NCBI RefSeq assembly: GCF_937616625.2
Contig: NC_065575.1
Span: forward strand, 30,813,001 to 30,877,000
Direction of reading: 5' to 3'
DNA length: 64,000 nt
Source of the DNA: Mercurialis annua
Lineage: Eukaryota; Streptophyta; Magnoliopsida; Malpighiales; Euphorbiaceae
Positions within the stretch are counted from its first letter, which is position 1. The number at the start of each line of letters is the position of its first letter. Made by a program: the position numbers and the translations under genes. Shown here piece by piece: positions 46,601-56,356 of the stretch. A model generated the notes under the pieces. That model did not search any database. It worked only from the letters and a program-made list of their open reading frames with translations, and was not told the DNA's origin.

Positions 46601-46870
46601 AGAGAACCCAGCATGTTCGATCGGCCAATTTCGGAATGTAGTGCCGACCCAGACCGACGATTGATGGGGTAGAGAAAATCTGGGGGGAGCAGCATCATGA
46701 AAGGGGGAGGCTAGGTCGCACAAATGGCTCGGAGAGGTAACAATGGGACCGACGCATATTTGGCCGTAACCCGCATCAGTAATTACCTTAAATTCTGTGT
46801 TCGGCGCGTTGGTTCGGACTTCATCGATCTTTGCAGATATTTATTCGGCGAGGTTGTTGGGAGCAGCCAT
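43620..46870 (-). pseudogene. Spliced antisense gene of element E: PMD plus coiled coil
   Basis: On the strand opposite to gag-pol an ATG at 46870 (MAAPNNLAE) opens a single frame to 44911, interrupted only by stops at 46841, 46370 and 45461. It encodes a PMD (FRNWPIEHAGFSQWVVRLSP, TITLLDLARVLNVPLNGE, LADGRRCNLGEFILAHLYRS, GPLWIVQLWLALYFPELF). A GTATGG donor at 44910 and acceptor at 44843-44844 join, in phase, to exon 44842-44397 (acidic/lysine-rich, WEHDDEEENPAAKKGRK). A GTAAGA donor at 44396 and acceptor at 44322-44323 join to exon 44321-43620, a long heptad-like coiled coil (KELEEKIASMQRELSSKQKS). A fourth stop lies at 44040. Extra antisense PMD genes are known in Tat elements; their function is not established. 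Confidence 0.8.
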
Positions 46871-47281
46871 GATTCCTGAAATAGATCGCTCATGTCAGAC
46901 AAATAAACATAAATAGAAGATCGCTTAAGATAGGCGAGGAAATAAGGGCGAACACTTACCAGGAGAGTTTTTGCGAGAGACTTGGAGTTGCTGAGGAGAG
47001 AGAAAGCTTAGCAAAATACAAGAGAGCAGGTGAAATAAGGAAATGAAATGGTATTTTTGTTTAAAAGAGGAAATCAAAGGAAGCCGAAAGGTCATGGGGT
47101 AAGGACGTGGCATCGTGGAGAACAGCTGGTGATAACGTGGCCTGAAGGGGGTACCGAAAGGTTTATAGATGCGCACTCCTTTAGTTTCTTTCGAATAAAT
47201 TGGGCCTCAGTAGTGGGCTTGGAAGCGCTGAAAAAGGAGAACAAGCCCGAAAGATAAACGTTTCAGGCTTGTTGGGGGCAT

Positions 47282-47872
47282 TGTTTACACCGGCCCAAAT
47301 GATCACTGGATGAAAAATTTCATGTGGGCTTGCTAGGGAATCAGGCCAAAACAGAAGCCTTTTTATTATTGCTTTTTCTATTTAGGAATTTGTAACTCAT
47401 TAGGAGTGATTTTCTATTAGAGTCTAGGTTTTAGTTTAATTAGGAGTCTTGATTATGAGGAGCTATAAATAGCTCAGAGCTTCATTATTTTTGTATCAAC
47501 AAATCAATCAATCAAAAACCAAGTCTAGTGCTTTTTATCTCGCAATCTTCGGATTGTTTTAATTTAGGAGTAGTTTTCGGTATTAATCTTGCCTGAGTTC
47601 ATAACTCCCAGATTATTACTTTTAGATCACGTGGTTAAGTGTTTTTAACCAAATAAGCCCTGCGAATATCTACATAGGTTCGTTAAAGTATCAAATCTCA
47701 AACCGATCCCGATTATAAATTCAAAGATTCGAGTCCGGAATATTTCCAGGCTAAGTGTTTTTAACCAAATAAGCCCTGCGAATATCTACATAGGTTCGTT
47801 AAAGTATCAAATCTCAAACCGATCCCGATTATAAATTCAAAAATTCGAGTCCGGAATATTTCCAGGCGAACA
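47282..47872 (+). repeat. 3' LTR of element E with internal 116-bp duplication
   Basis: 591 bp against 475 bp in the 5' LTR. The difference is exactly a tandem duplication: 47636-47751 and 47752-47867, starting TAAGTGTTTTTAACCAAATA. A short purine tract (GGGGGCA at 47274-47280) precedes the LTR. Confidence 0.92.
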
Positions 47873-47877
47873 CTATG

Positions 47878-48174
47878 TAATAATTTAGATATATTCATTA
47901 GCATAAAGATCTACAATTTAATCAAAAGTAGTTAATTAGAATTAATATTTATGAAGCTTTGGCAGATGTGATGGATATAAATAGAGTTATATAGAGATCT
48001 GACTTTTTTCTTGAAAATTCAATATATAAGATATACCGAAGATAGAAACTGCGCATGTAGAATTACACATACAAATCTTGTTATCGCATAAGCTATTGAT
48101 AGTCTAATGACCAAAACCCTAGAATATGTGTATCTATATAGAAATTAGCATATCATATACTTGTGGTGGATTCT
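47878..48174. other. Intergenic flank of element E, 3' side of the PRE gene
   Basis: AT-rich; holds the 3' untranslated region of the PRE-type gene. Nothing else recognised. Confidence 0.5.
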
Positions 48175-48728
48175 CTATTCCATGAACAAGCTTCTAATTA
48201 TTGCTGCTTGAGCACTATTTAAGTCAGTTGAAGCCAAGAGTTCGGATAAACGGTCGCTAAGATCGTCGACTTCTTGATGTAAACTTCTTATATAGCTGCA
48301 TGTTTCTTGCAGAACCTTTGATGCACACACCTGTGAATTATATTGTACGATTAATTTAAGATGATGATGGTGTAATTAACTAAGAATTTATACAATTAAC
48401 GAAAGCATACAAAAATACATTAATTGTAATAGTTAGCTAGGAAACAACTGAGTCCCACTCCTCAAGTTGTGTAGCATGTAAAATATTGCACCACATAGAA
48501 TGAAAGAAATAAATGAGGCTATGACTTATCTTATACTTGAAACAATGAACACCACACAAAATTTGAATGTAATATCAAGAAAACTAAAAATGAAAGTACC
48601 TTGCTGGAGCGACTACTGCGAATCTCTGGAATAAGTTGTTGCAACTTCGAAACAAGATCGATAATCTGATCATCGGAAATCCTCGAAACACCGGATTGCC
48701 TTGAACTACGAGATCTCCTGCTTGACAT
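48175..48728 (-). CDS. PRE6: PRE/KIDARI-type atypical (non-DNA-binding) HLH protein
   Basis: Exons 48728-48600 and 48330-48175 (GT-AG, phase 0) encode 94 aa, the standard length of the family. The N-terminus [20 protein letters not shown] is serine/arginine-rich. Helix 1 is [16 protein letters not shown]; the second helix is in exon 2 ([20 protein letters not shown]), followed by [20 protein letters not shown] and [10 protein letters not shown]. The basic region lacks the residues that contact E-boxes, so these proteins work by sequestering inhibitory HLH partners (IBH1, HFR1, PAR1 types). They promote cell elongation downstream of brassinosteroid, gibberellin, auxin and light. Which PRE paralogue it is cannot be decided here; PRE6 is the closest by memory. 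An upstream in-frame ATG at 48764 is less likely. Confidence 0.93.
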
Positions 48729-49600
48729 TGTTAACTTATATGAAATGTAGCAGCTTATAGCCAAGTTATGGAGAGACTAATATCAGAGTTGAAACAAAAT
48801 TAAACTTATACAAGTGTGTTGGGATAGACAAGTATGGTGTAATTAGGTTTATATAGAGAGAAAAATAGTTCTTCCAATTAAATAGAAAGGTAAGGGAGAA
48901 CAAGACAAAGTGCATGGGATAATTATTTTTATAATTTTGGAAGATAAAACAAATCAAGAAACAGATTCTACTTTATTTCTTCTACTATGTAATCAAATTC
49001 TTGTAAATTAATATTAAAATTAGCTATGAATCCACCTAGCTTGAGAAAAAAAATTAATAATAGGAATTTTTTTTAATTTAAATGAATTTTAGAAAAATCA
49101 TTTGAAACTAATATTAACTATATTTTATTTATTCACAAGTTATTTTGACAATTTTATTAATTTATACAATGATTGTATGTAAAATAGAATTGAGTAAAAC
49201 ATAAGGGTTTTTGAAAAAAGAAATAGAAAGAGATAGGGCATGGCAGTGTCGTGTGTGTGTTCCCAAACTGGGGTTAGAGTTCAAGTGGGTTCAGGGAAAT
49301 ATGCCTCTTAATCACCCAACGGCTCGGCCCTTCTTGTGTCACTCTCGGCATGCAGACTCACGTTATCTTATTTTTCTTGTCATTTTAATTATTATTTTTT
49401 ATTTCATTTTATACTATATACGCCCTCTATTTTAATTTTATATATTAATATCCCATAAAATAAGAAACTGTTTACATTTTAATTCATTTCATTTTACGAC
49501 CACTGCACTTGTCGAAGGTTATCTCCAATCGATCAGATACATAAATGACTCATTATTTTATAGATCAAAAACTTCTATTTAGAAGAGAAAATTTAATGAG
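48729..49600. other. Upstream region of the PRE gene
   Basis: About 870 bp, AT-rich. It should contain the promoter. No repeat or open frame worth naming; the small plus-strand frame at 49211-49435 has no recognised motif. Confidence 0.5.
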
Positions 49601-49609
49601 TAAATTAAA

Positions 49610-50554
49610 CGTCTAATTATTTAAAAATTCCCACCTTATAATATTTTTTCGTCTATACCCTAACTTAGGAAAAAGTTCATTTATACCTCTTTTTTGATTT
49701 TTTGTTTTCGTCTCTACCCCGAAAAAGATGCTATTGACAATTTAAATAATATAAGGATTAAAATGCTAATAATAACTAAATAGAAGATTTGCATCATATT
49801 TTTTCTTATTTAAAAATACAAATAAGTCCTCTAAAATATATTCTATAATTCATTATTTTTAAATATTTATCAAAAAATTAAATTATTTAAAAGAATAGTT
49901 TTGACCTATCACCATACTCCTCTGATTTTTCAAACCCACTAACTCTTTAAAAAAATTAAACTTCAAAAAAAAAAAATTAAATATATTTTAAATTTTGATG
50001 TTTCTTCCATGGTAGGAGCAGCTCTCCTTCTTCCATGGGAGGAAGGAGCAGATCTGCTTCTTCCTCCTATGGAAGGAGGAGCAACTCCTCCTTCCATGGG
50101 AGGAAGGGCCAAATCGATCCTTCCTCCATGGGAGGAATGAGCAGCTTGCTCCTTCCTTCCATGGAAGGAGGAGCTGAGCCGTGGCTCGTGCTTCTTCTTC
50201 AGAGAAAAGTCTGGAATTTTCTTTTTAAATATAAATTATTTTTATTTTATGTAAATTTTAATTTTTTTATGATTTTGATTTAAAATAATTACATATAAAT
50301 TAAATATTTATTATCAATTGATTTTTTAAAGAAGAAGGAATTTTTTGTACAATTAATAATATTAATATGTAATTAGAATAGCAGATAAATATGAAGGATT
50401 ATTTTAATATTTTTTGTAAATGAAAAGAGATCAATTTAGTAATTCGGGGTAGAGATGAAATCGAAAAATAAAAAAAGAGTATAAATGAATTTTTTTTTAG
50501 GTCAGGGTATAAAAAAATATTATAAAGTGTAGTTTTTTTTTAAATAATTAGGCC
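49610..50554. mobile_element. MULE with palindrome array, 9-bp TSD TAAATTAAA
   Basis: Ends CGTCTAATTATTTAAAAA / GGCCTAATTATTTAAAAA with about 115-bp arms (both contain a TATACCCTRACYT block and a TTTATACCTCTTTTTT-like block). TAAATTAAA lies at 49601-49609 and 50555-50563. The 945-bp interior carries at 50005-50205 a dense set of CCATGGAAGGAGGAGCA and GATCTGCTTCTTCC segments that can pair with each other. There is no transposase. Confidence 0.9.
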
Positions 50555-50717
50555 TAAATTAAATAATAGTTTATAGTTGTTTTTCATATGTTAGGCATTT
50601 CGTTAGGTGTGGACCATACAGTAAAAACATGATTATTTTCATACATTAATTATTTGAAAATCTTGTATTTAGATGAGATATATTTTCCATATATTTCGGA
50701 TCTCAATATTTTTTATT

Positions 50718-53196
50718 GGCCTAATTGTTGGGTTTTATTGGTTCATAACGCAGCGGAATTTCAAAAATTTATCTAAAAACCCAAATCAAGATCCATGTAA
50801 TTCGAATTAAACAGAACAATTACTTACTTGTATGTCGAATTCAACAGCAATGTAGGAAGGAAGGAGGTGGTTCACTTTGGTGATACCTGTCCTCGGATCA
50901 GAAACGCCTCCAAAAGAACGCGTCCTCTACGAGTATCCACACGAACAGACCTTAGCCAAAACTAGTGCTTGTGTGCTAGCACTATTGCTTCACAAGCAAT
51001 TTCGAATTTTAGTGATTTAGTGAATAATGAATTTCGTGATTCTCAAACCAACTGCTTAATGAGTATTTATAGTGATAAATAACACTAGGGTTTGATACAA
51101 ATTCGAATTTCAATCTCATTGCAATTCTACAAGTTTATGTTTATCAAAAACTCCTTTTTTATAATTATCCATATATATTAATTACTATATTTATTATCTT
51201 CCAAAATAATAAATTAAGGAAAACACTTATCCTTAAATTTCGAATTAATATATATATTTATTAATATATATATATATATATTACGAATTATATATATATA
51301 TATATAATTAATCACTTAATCACATTGGGCTTGTACAACCCATAACTGTTTTGGGCCTGTTCTTAGTGTGCGACCCTGTAGGTTCATATAATGTTGGCAG
51401 TAGGCTCGAAATCCCTATTTCAGCCCACAAGTCATAAGTGGCCTCTAACAAGACATTATGACTACCCAAGTTATATGAATATCGATAATCCGATTTAACC
51501 ATTTACAATAATATTTTAATCCCTTTGTCTCTCGATATCCAGATTGAATATAAGGCATAGTTATGTCATCCTTATAACATTCAATCATTAGTTTCTTGAC
51601 TCTAAGTAGACTGAAAATGATAACTTCTTATCAATTAGCATGGCCATGCATTTTCTTCAGTCTATCTTCTTCAAGGGGCCCATAGATATCTTACTCAAAT
51701 AAATGAGGGACAAATTCCTTCTCAGTCACTCACATTTCTCACATAGTTACTTTCATATCCAATGACAATCTATTCCATTATCCTGTTAAAGATAATGTAA
51801 GACTGTATCAAAATATGAAATAGTTATGTAGAAATCCATGATGATTTCAAGGTCAAAGGATTATACTAATAGAACTATAATGAGAATTACTTATGACAGT
51901 GATCTATGTAGTATTCTCACAGTGGGTCATCCAGTGCCTTATTTCTCAAATAGCACCTATGATTTGACTTAATATCTCATATACATGATTAGTAAAACAT
52001 AATCATCAGTCAACATCATACTAGTCTCAATGTTCTATTAAGACTAGGGATAGATGGTATATAATTCTTTTATTAAACCTAAGGGTTCTACTATCAAGTC
52101 ACATACTCGATGACCTTAGAAAGAATTAACCATTCAAGTATTTTAATCATTAATATAAAATGATAAAAACTGCCAATCAATAAATAATAAAATGATAAAG
52201 TCAAAACATGGTCAAACATGATTGACCTAGTGCATATCACTAACACTAATTACTTAAAAAGTCCTATTTTGTAACATTTTTTCGTTTATACCCCGACCTA
52301 GAAAAAAATTCATTTGTACTCTTTTTTTGATTTTTCGTTTTCCACTCTACCCTAAAGCACTAAATTGAACTTTTCTTATTTAGAAAAAAGCTCCTTCATT
52401 TTTTAACCTATATTCTAATTAGACTTTAATGTTATTAATAGTATAAAAATACCTTCTTCTTTATAAAATTAAACTTATTATAATTATTGAATTTATAATA
52501 CTTATGAATAATTTTTAAACACAAAACCGTAAAAGCTGCTCCTCCTCCGAGGAGCAGCGTCAAGGAGGAGCAGCTCCTCCTTGCTGTCAAGGAGGAGCAG
52601 CTCCTCCTTGCTGTCAAGGAGGAGCGATCTGCTCCTCATTGCTGTCAAAGAGGAGCAGATCGCTCCTCCTTCACATGGAAGGAGGAGCGATCTGGATCCT
52701 CCTTCCACGAAGGAGGTGCACATATCTGCTCCTCCTTCACAGTGAAGGAGGAGCAGATCTGTGCTCCTCCTCCATGGAGGAGGAGCGGGTCTGCTCCTTT
52801 AGCGGGACCCGGAAAAAAATTTAAAAAAAATGATTTTTTTTTATAAAAAATCCGTAGCGGTGTATAAATTGGAAGAGTACGGTGGTTTATCGGAAATATT
52901 TTTTAGTTTATTTTTAATAAAAAATTTAAATATAAATAATTTGTTAGATTTATTTAAACATTTTTAAACTTGAAGGATTTAGTTGTATCTTTTCAAATAG
53001 AAAAAAGATGATATAATCTTTCGATTTAATTATTTTTAATGTTTTCATCCTTTAATTAAATAAATTGTCAAAAAATAAAATCTTAGGGTACAGTTGAAAA
53101 TGAAAAATTAAAAAAAGGGTTCAAATGAATTTTTTTCTAGGTCGGGGTATAAACGAAAAAATATTATAAGGTGGGGTTTTTTTAAGTAATTAGGCC
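50718..53196. mobile_element. MULE of the same family, split by a solo LTR, 9-bp TSD TTTTTTATT
   Basis: The left end GGCCTAAT (50718) and right end ATTAGGCC (53196) are flanked by TTTTTTATT (50709-50717, 53197-53205). The left arm is interrupted after CTAAT by the LTR at 50726-52245 and resumes at 52246. Without the LTR and its duplicated 5-mer the element is 954 bp, close to the 945 bp of its neighbour. The interior at 52535-52800 is an array of GGAGGAGCAGATCTGCTCCT-type palindromes. Confidence 0.92.
50726..52245 (-). mobile_element. Solo LTR (1520 bp), TSD CTAAT, inserted in the MULE arm
   Basis: On the plus strand it runs TGTTGGGTTTTATTGGTTCA ... TGCATATCACTAACA, with CTAAT on both sides (50721-50725, 52246-52250). 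The minus-strand reading TGTTAGTGATATGCACTAGG resembles LTR starts of plant copia-type elements; orientation and superfamily are inferred. No internal sequence remains, so it arose by LTR-LTR recombination. An AT dinucleotide run lies at 51245-51308. Confidence 0.85.
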
Positions 53197-53369
53197 TTTT
53201 TTATTTAACGCCGTTAAGTATATTTTCCTCCTCTCCTCTGCAATAAACCGCCGCCGTCTGCTCTCCTACTGGAGTAAATTGAAGGACAAAATGGTGCTTT
53301 TTCTAATCTAATGTAAGCCGCACACTTGCCAAAAATAAGAAAAAAACAAGGATCAAGTACATTAAAAAA

Positions 53370-53872
53370 GGTCTAAAGTTTCAAAAAAACCCCGACCTTT
53401 TAGCATTTTTTTAATTCTACTCTAACGTTGAAAATTGATCAATTTTACCCTATTTTGCACTTTTGTGTTTCAATTGTACCTTAAAATATTAAATTGACGT
53501 TTTTTTCATTTGAAAAAAAATTAAAAAACGTTCTCCATGTCTAGCATATATTAATTGTATATGTTGAAAATTTATTTAAATATAAATTAATTAATTAAGA
53601 ATTTAAATTAGTTTTAATTTGATTATGATTTTTAGTTAGTTTTTAAAAATAAAAGATTTATTTGTACTTTTTTGAATAAAATTAATTTAATTTTATCTTT
53701 AAACTTGGTTAATAAATGAATTCTTTATTTAAATAAAAAAATTGTGAAAAATTAAAAAATTAGGGTACATTTGAAACGAGAAAATGCAAAATAGGGTAAA
53801 ATTGACCAATTTTCAACGTTAGAGTAGAATTGAAAAGGGCTAAAAAGTCGGGGTTTTTTGAGGCATTAGGTC
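53370..53872. mobile_element. MULE-type MITE with degenerate 9-bp TSD
   Basis: Arms GGTCTAAAGTTTCAAAAAAA / GACCTAATGCCTCAAAAAAC, both continuing with CCCCGAC, CTACTCTAACGTTGAAAATT and TTTTACCCTATTTTGCA. Flanks ATTAAAAAA and TTAGAAAAA are similar but not identical. The element is 503 bp and non-coding. Confidence 0.75.
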
Positions 53873-53881
53873 TTAGAAAAA

Positions 53882-54587
53882 TAACCGTCATTCATGAAGA
53901 AACCGTGCAATAACCGTCCTTGACCATTTGCTGACTTTGGGATCTCTTCGACGACATCAGCGGTAGCAAAGGCTACAGGATCACATAGTGAATTAGCATG
54001 TCACCGTATCCACTAACAGTGTTCTGGTACCGTCCTCCTACATCTTCACCAATTATTAAACAGATTTGTGAGATAAAATTATATATCTATGATGCAATTG
54101 GAGTATTACAGGTTTGCTTCACTATACTTATTCTTAATACTTATATTTTGGTCATTTTTGATTCAAATTACTAAATTACTCTGTTGTTTGTTCCTATAAT
54201 TGTTTGAGTATATGGTGGGATTCTGCAATGTCCATGACATATTTAGTGAAAGTATGCAAAGAAAAATGATTTTCTTTAAGAAAAAAATATTTTTAATGAA
54301 TCATAAGATGGCTCCTTTCATAACAATTAATACTTTTTTATTTTATCAAAGGGTAAGAAAAATGAAACTCCATCGCTATTACTGCCTTGATCAATTCTCA
54401 CGCTCAATCAAAAGAATGCATACAATTATCTTCTTAAGGTTGGAAAATCTTTTTGTATTCATGTGGAGATTGTTGGTGATAAGTAGAAGGAATCGTTAAT
54501 CTTAAATTATAAAAATTATTTATTTATTTTACTTTAATGCTTCTCTCTTTGAATTAAATCAAGTTCTTTAACCATTTTTAAAAATCA
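53882..54587. other. Unrecognised DNA, possible decayed gene segments
   Basis: Short coding-like stretches occur on the plus strand: near 54000-54115, ending at an AG-type boundary, and near 54365-54485 (NAYNYLLKVGKSF then CIHVEIVGDK when read across one frame change). They have GT/AG-like borders but stops and shifts between them. No family was identified. Confidence 0.25.
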
Positions 54588-54962
54588 TTTCACCGTTTGG
54601 ATTGAGGGTTTTTAAAATCCATAGATTTTAACAAAATCGATGGATTCTAAATCAATGGAATTTAAATCCATTGATTTTAAAATTCCATCGTTTGGATTGA
54701 AAATAAAATCAATGGTTTTTAATATTATTTATGGAAAAAAATAAATAGTATAACAATTCATCATTCATTAAAAATGGTGGATTTGAACTTTCCCACCTAG
54801 TAAGTGGGAAATCAAAAACCTAAAAAATGATGGATTGTAGAAAATGAGGGAATTTATAAATCCATGGATTCTATTAATTTTTTTTAGGCAAACGATGGAT
54901 TTTGTCCGAATCCATTGATTGTTTAAAATCCATCGTTTAGAATCCATCAATCCAAACGATGC
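54588..54962. mobile_element. Fold-back MITE (CGTTTGGATTGA termini)
   Basis: CACCGTTTGGATTGAGGGTT on the left and, inverted from 54962, GGCATCGTTTGGATTGATGG. Both arms are dense in AAATCCAT / ATGGATTT words that also pair internally. Target-site duplication not seen; superfamily uncertain. Confidence 0.6.
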
Positions 54963-55204
54963 CTATTGTTTCAATTAATTTTTATAATAAGAATTTACTA
55001 ATAAAATGAACAATATTTAAAATTAAATGCATGCTAACTCAATCTCCTTAATTTTTTTTAACACAAAATTTTGTTGATCATTTATATATTATAACAATGA
55101 AATTATTCCATAAATTTATGTTACTTTAATTTTGATTGCCATTTTTATTCACATGAAACTTTTCTAATTTATATAACTGAATTTATAATTTCTTTTAGTT
55201 ATTC

Positions 55205-55405
55205 TTTAATTCCTCCCTCGTGGGATTTTTGTCCTCCGATGTGGGATTTTTGTCCTCCATTATGGGGTTATTGTCCTCTGATATGGGTTTTTATCCTTCG
55301 ATGTGGAGTTTTTGTCCTCCATTATTTGGTTACTATCCTCCCTCGTGAGGTTAAACATCCTCCCTCGTGAGGTTAAACGTCCTCCTTTGTGAGGTTATTC
55401 TTTTT
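55205..55405. repeat. About 20-bp tandem repeats (TCCTCC...GTGGGATTTTTG)
   Basis: Eight to nine degenerate units such as GTGGGATTTTTGTCCTCC and CCCTCGTGAGGTTAAACRTCCT run head to tail. Confidence 0.7.
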
Positions 55406-55439
55406 TATTATAAGATTATTTTTAATTCTTTATAAGTGA

Positions 55440-56356
55440 TGCAGATATATTAAATTATGAAGGCGCTCGTCACCCGATTACAAAAAATCCAATTTTTGAA
55501 GCAGATTTCAATTTTGATGATTACATATATGTTGTTGGTATTATTTATATATATTATTTTAAACTCTATTATTTATTGCATTATTTATTGGTTTTCAGGT
55601 TAAACATCTTTTGACACCGTGGAGCAAATAATTGGATCGTCAAAGACCATTTACATTTTTATATTATATACTGGTCGCTTATCATTAACCTCAATTTTCG
55701 TTAAGCGAATGTATAATTGGATGGCCCAAGAAGTGGCTAAATATCCGTATATCATTCTTATTAGGAGTCAATCATAATCTTCTTTAATTTTAGCTGACAA
55801 ACTCTCTGTAACAATGTAAATTTATAGTATTAATAATATCTTAATTTTTCTAATAAAAAATTATAGAGTCTGTCTTCTGATTCTGTGGATTAGACATGCA
55901 AAACAGGGTAGATACTAAATCGGACAGTGGTCGTTCGATTAACTATCCGATGCTAAACTCAGTTTAGGTTTTGATCAACGTTTTTTCGTATCGAATATAA
56001 TTGTGTGTTTAGACATAACTCAAACTCTTTATATAGTAGTTGAGAGAATACCTAATCGAATCCAAATAGGAAAATGATTACTACTTAATAGCTTTGTTTT
56101 TAAATAGGAAAGTGATTCATTATTCAAAGGAAGTCTTATTTAGGAATATTTTCCTAAATAAGCTTATCTTCTTACATATGAGTTTGTCTCCGAATAAAAA
56201 ATTGATCCCCTATATTCGGTCTTCTAGATATTATTCTTTCCGTATAAATAGGTCTTTGTCGACGCGTTTTGGCGTAGATTCTGTCTATCGACCGAGTCCT
56301 CTGGGAGTTGGTCTTTCTGGAGATTCGGGCGAATCCCTCTTTAGTCTTCAAGTTTT
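55440..56356. other. Unrecognised DNA with a coding-like stretch
   Basis: At about 55445-55545 a plus-strand frame reads GARHPITKNPIFEADFNFDD. After a typical acceptor (TGGTTTTCAG, 55591-55600) a second stretch reads DTVEQIIGSSKTIYIF and later MYNWMAQEVAKYPYIILIRS to about 55776. They look like two exons of a gene or decayed gene, but I do not recognise the product. 55800-56356 shows nothing clear. Confidence 0.3.

Larger units (their letters stand above)
35935..47872 (+). mobile_element. Tat-lineage Ty3/gypsy element E, near complete, TSD CTATG
   Basis: This is an 11.9-kb element with LTRs 35935-36409 and 47282-47872, both starting TGTTTACACC and ending GCGAACA. It is flanked by CTATG at 35930-35934 and 47873-47877. 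Order: LTR, primer site, gag, protease, reverse transcriptase, RNase H, a second (archaeal-type) RNase H, integrase, then a spliced antisense gene, then the 3' LTR. The second RNase H and the antisense gene place it in the Tat group. By eye about 14 substitutions separate the LTRs over 475 bp, so the insertion is not very recent. Several stops and frameshifts in gag-pol suggest it can no longer move on its own. Confidence 0.95.

Noticed and set aside
35935..47872. Integrated plant pararetrovirus
   Set aside because: LTRs, primer site, integrase and 5-bp duplication show an LTR retrotransposon; there is no movement or coat protein motif.
51240..51310. AT-dinucleotide run as a replication origin
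   Set aside because: It is a simple microsatellite within a solo LTR; no other origin features are present.
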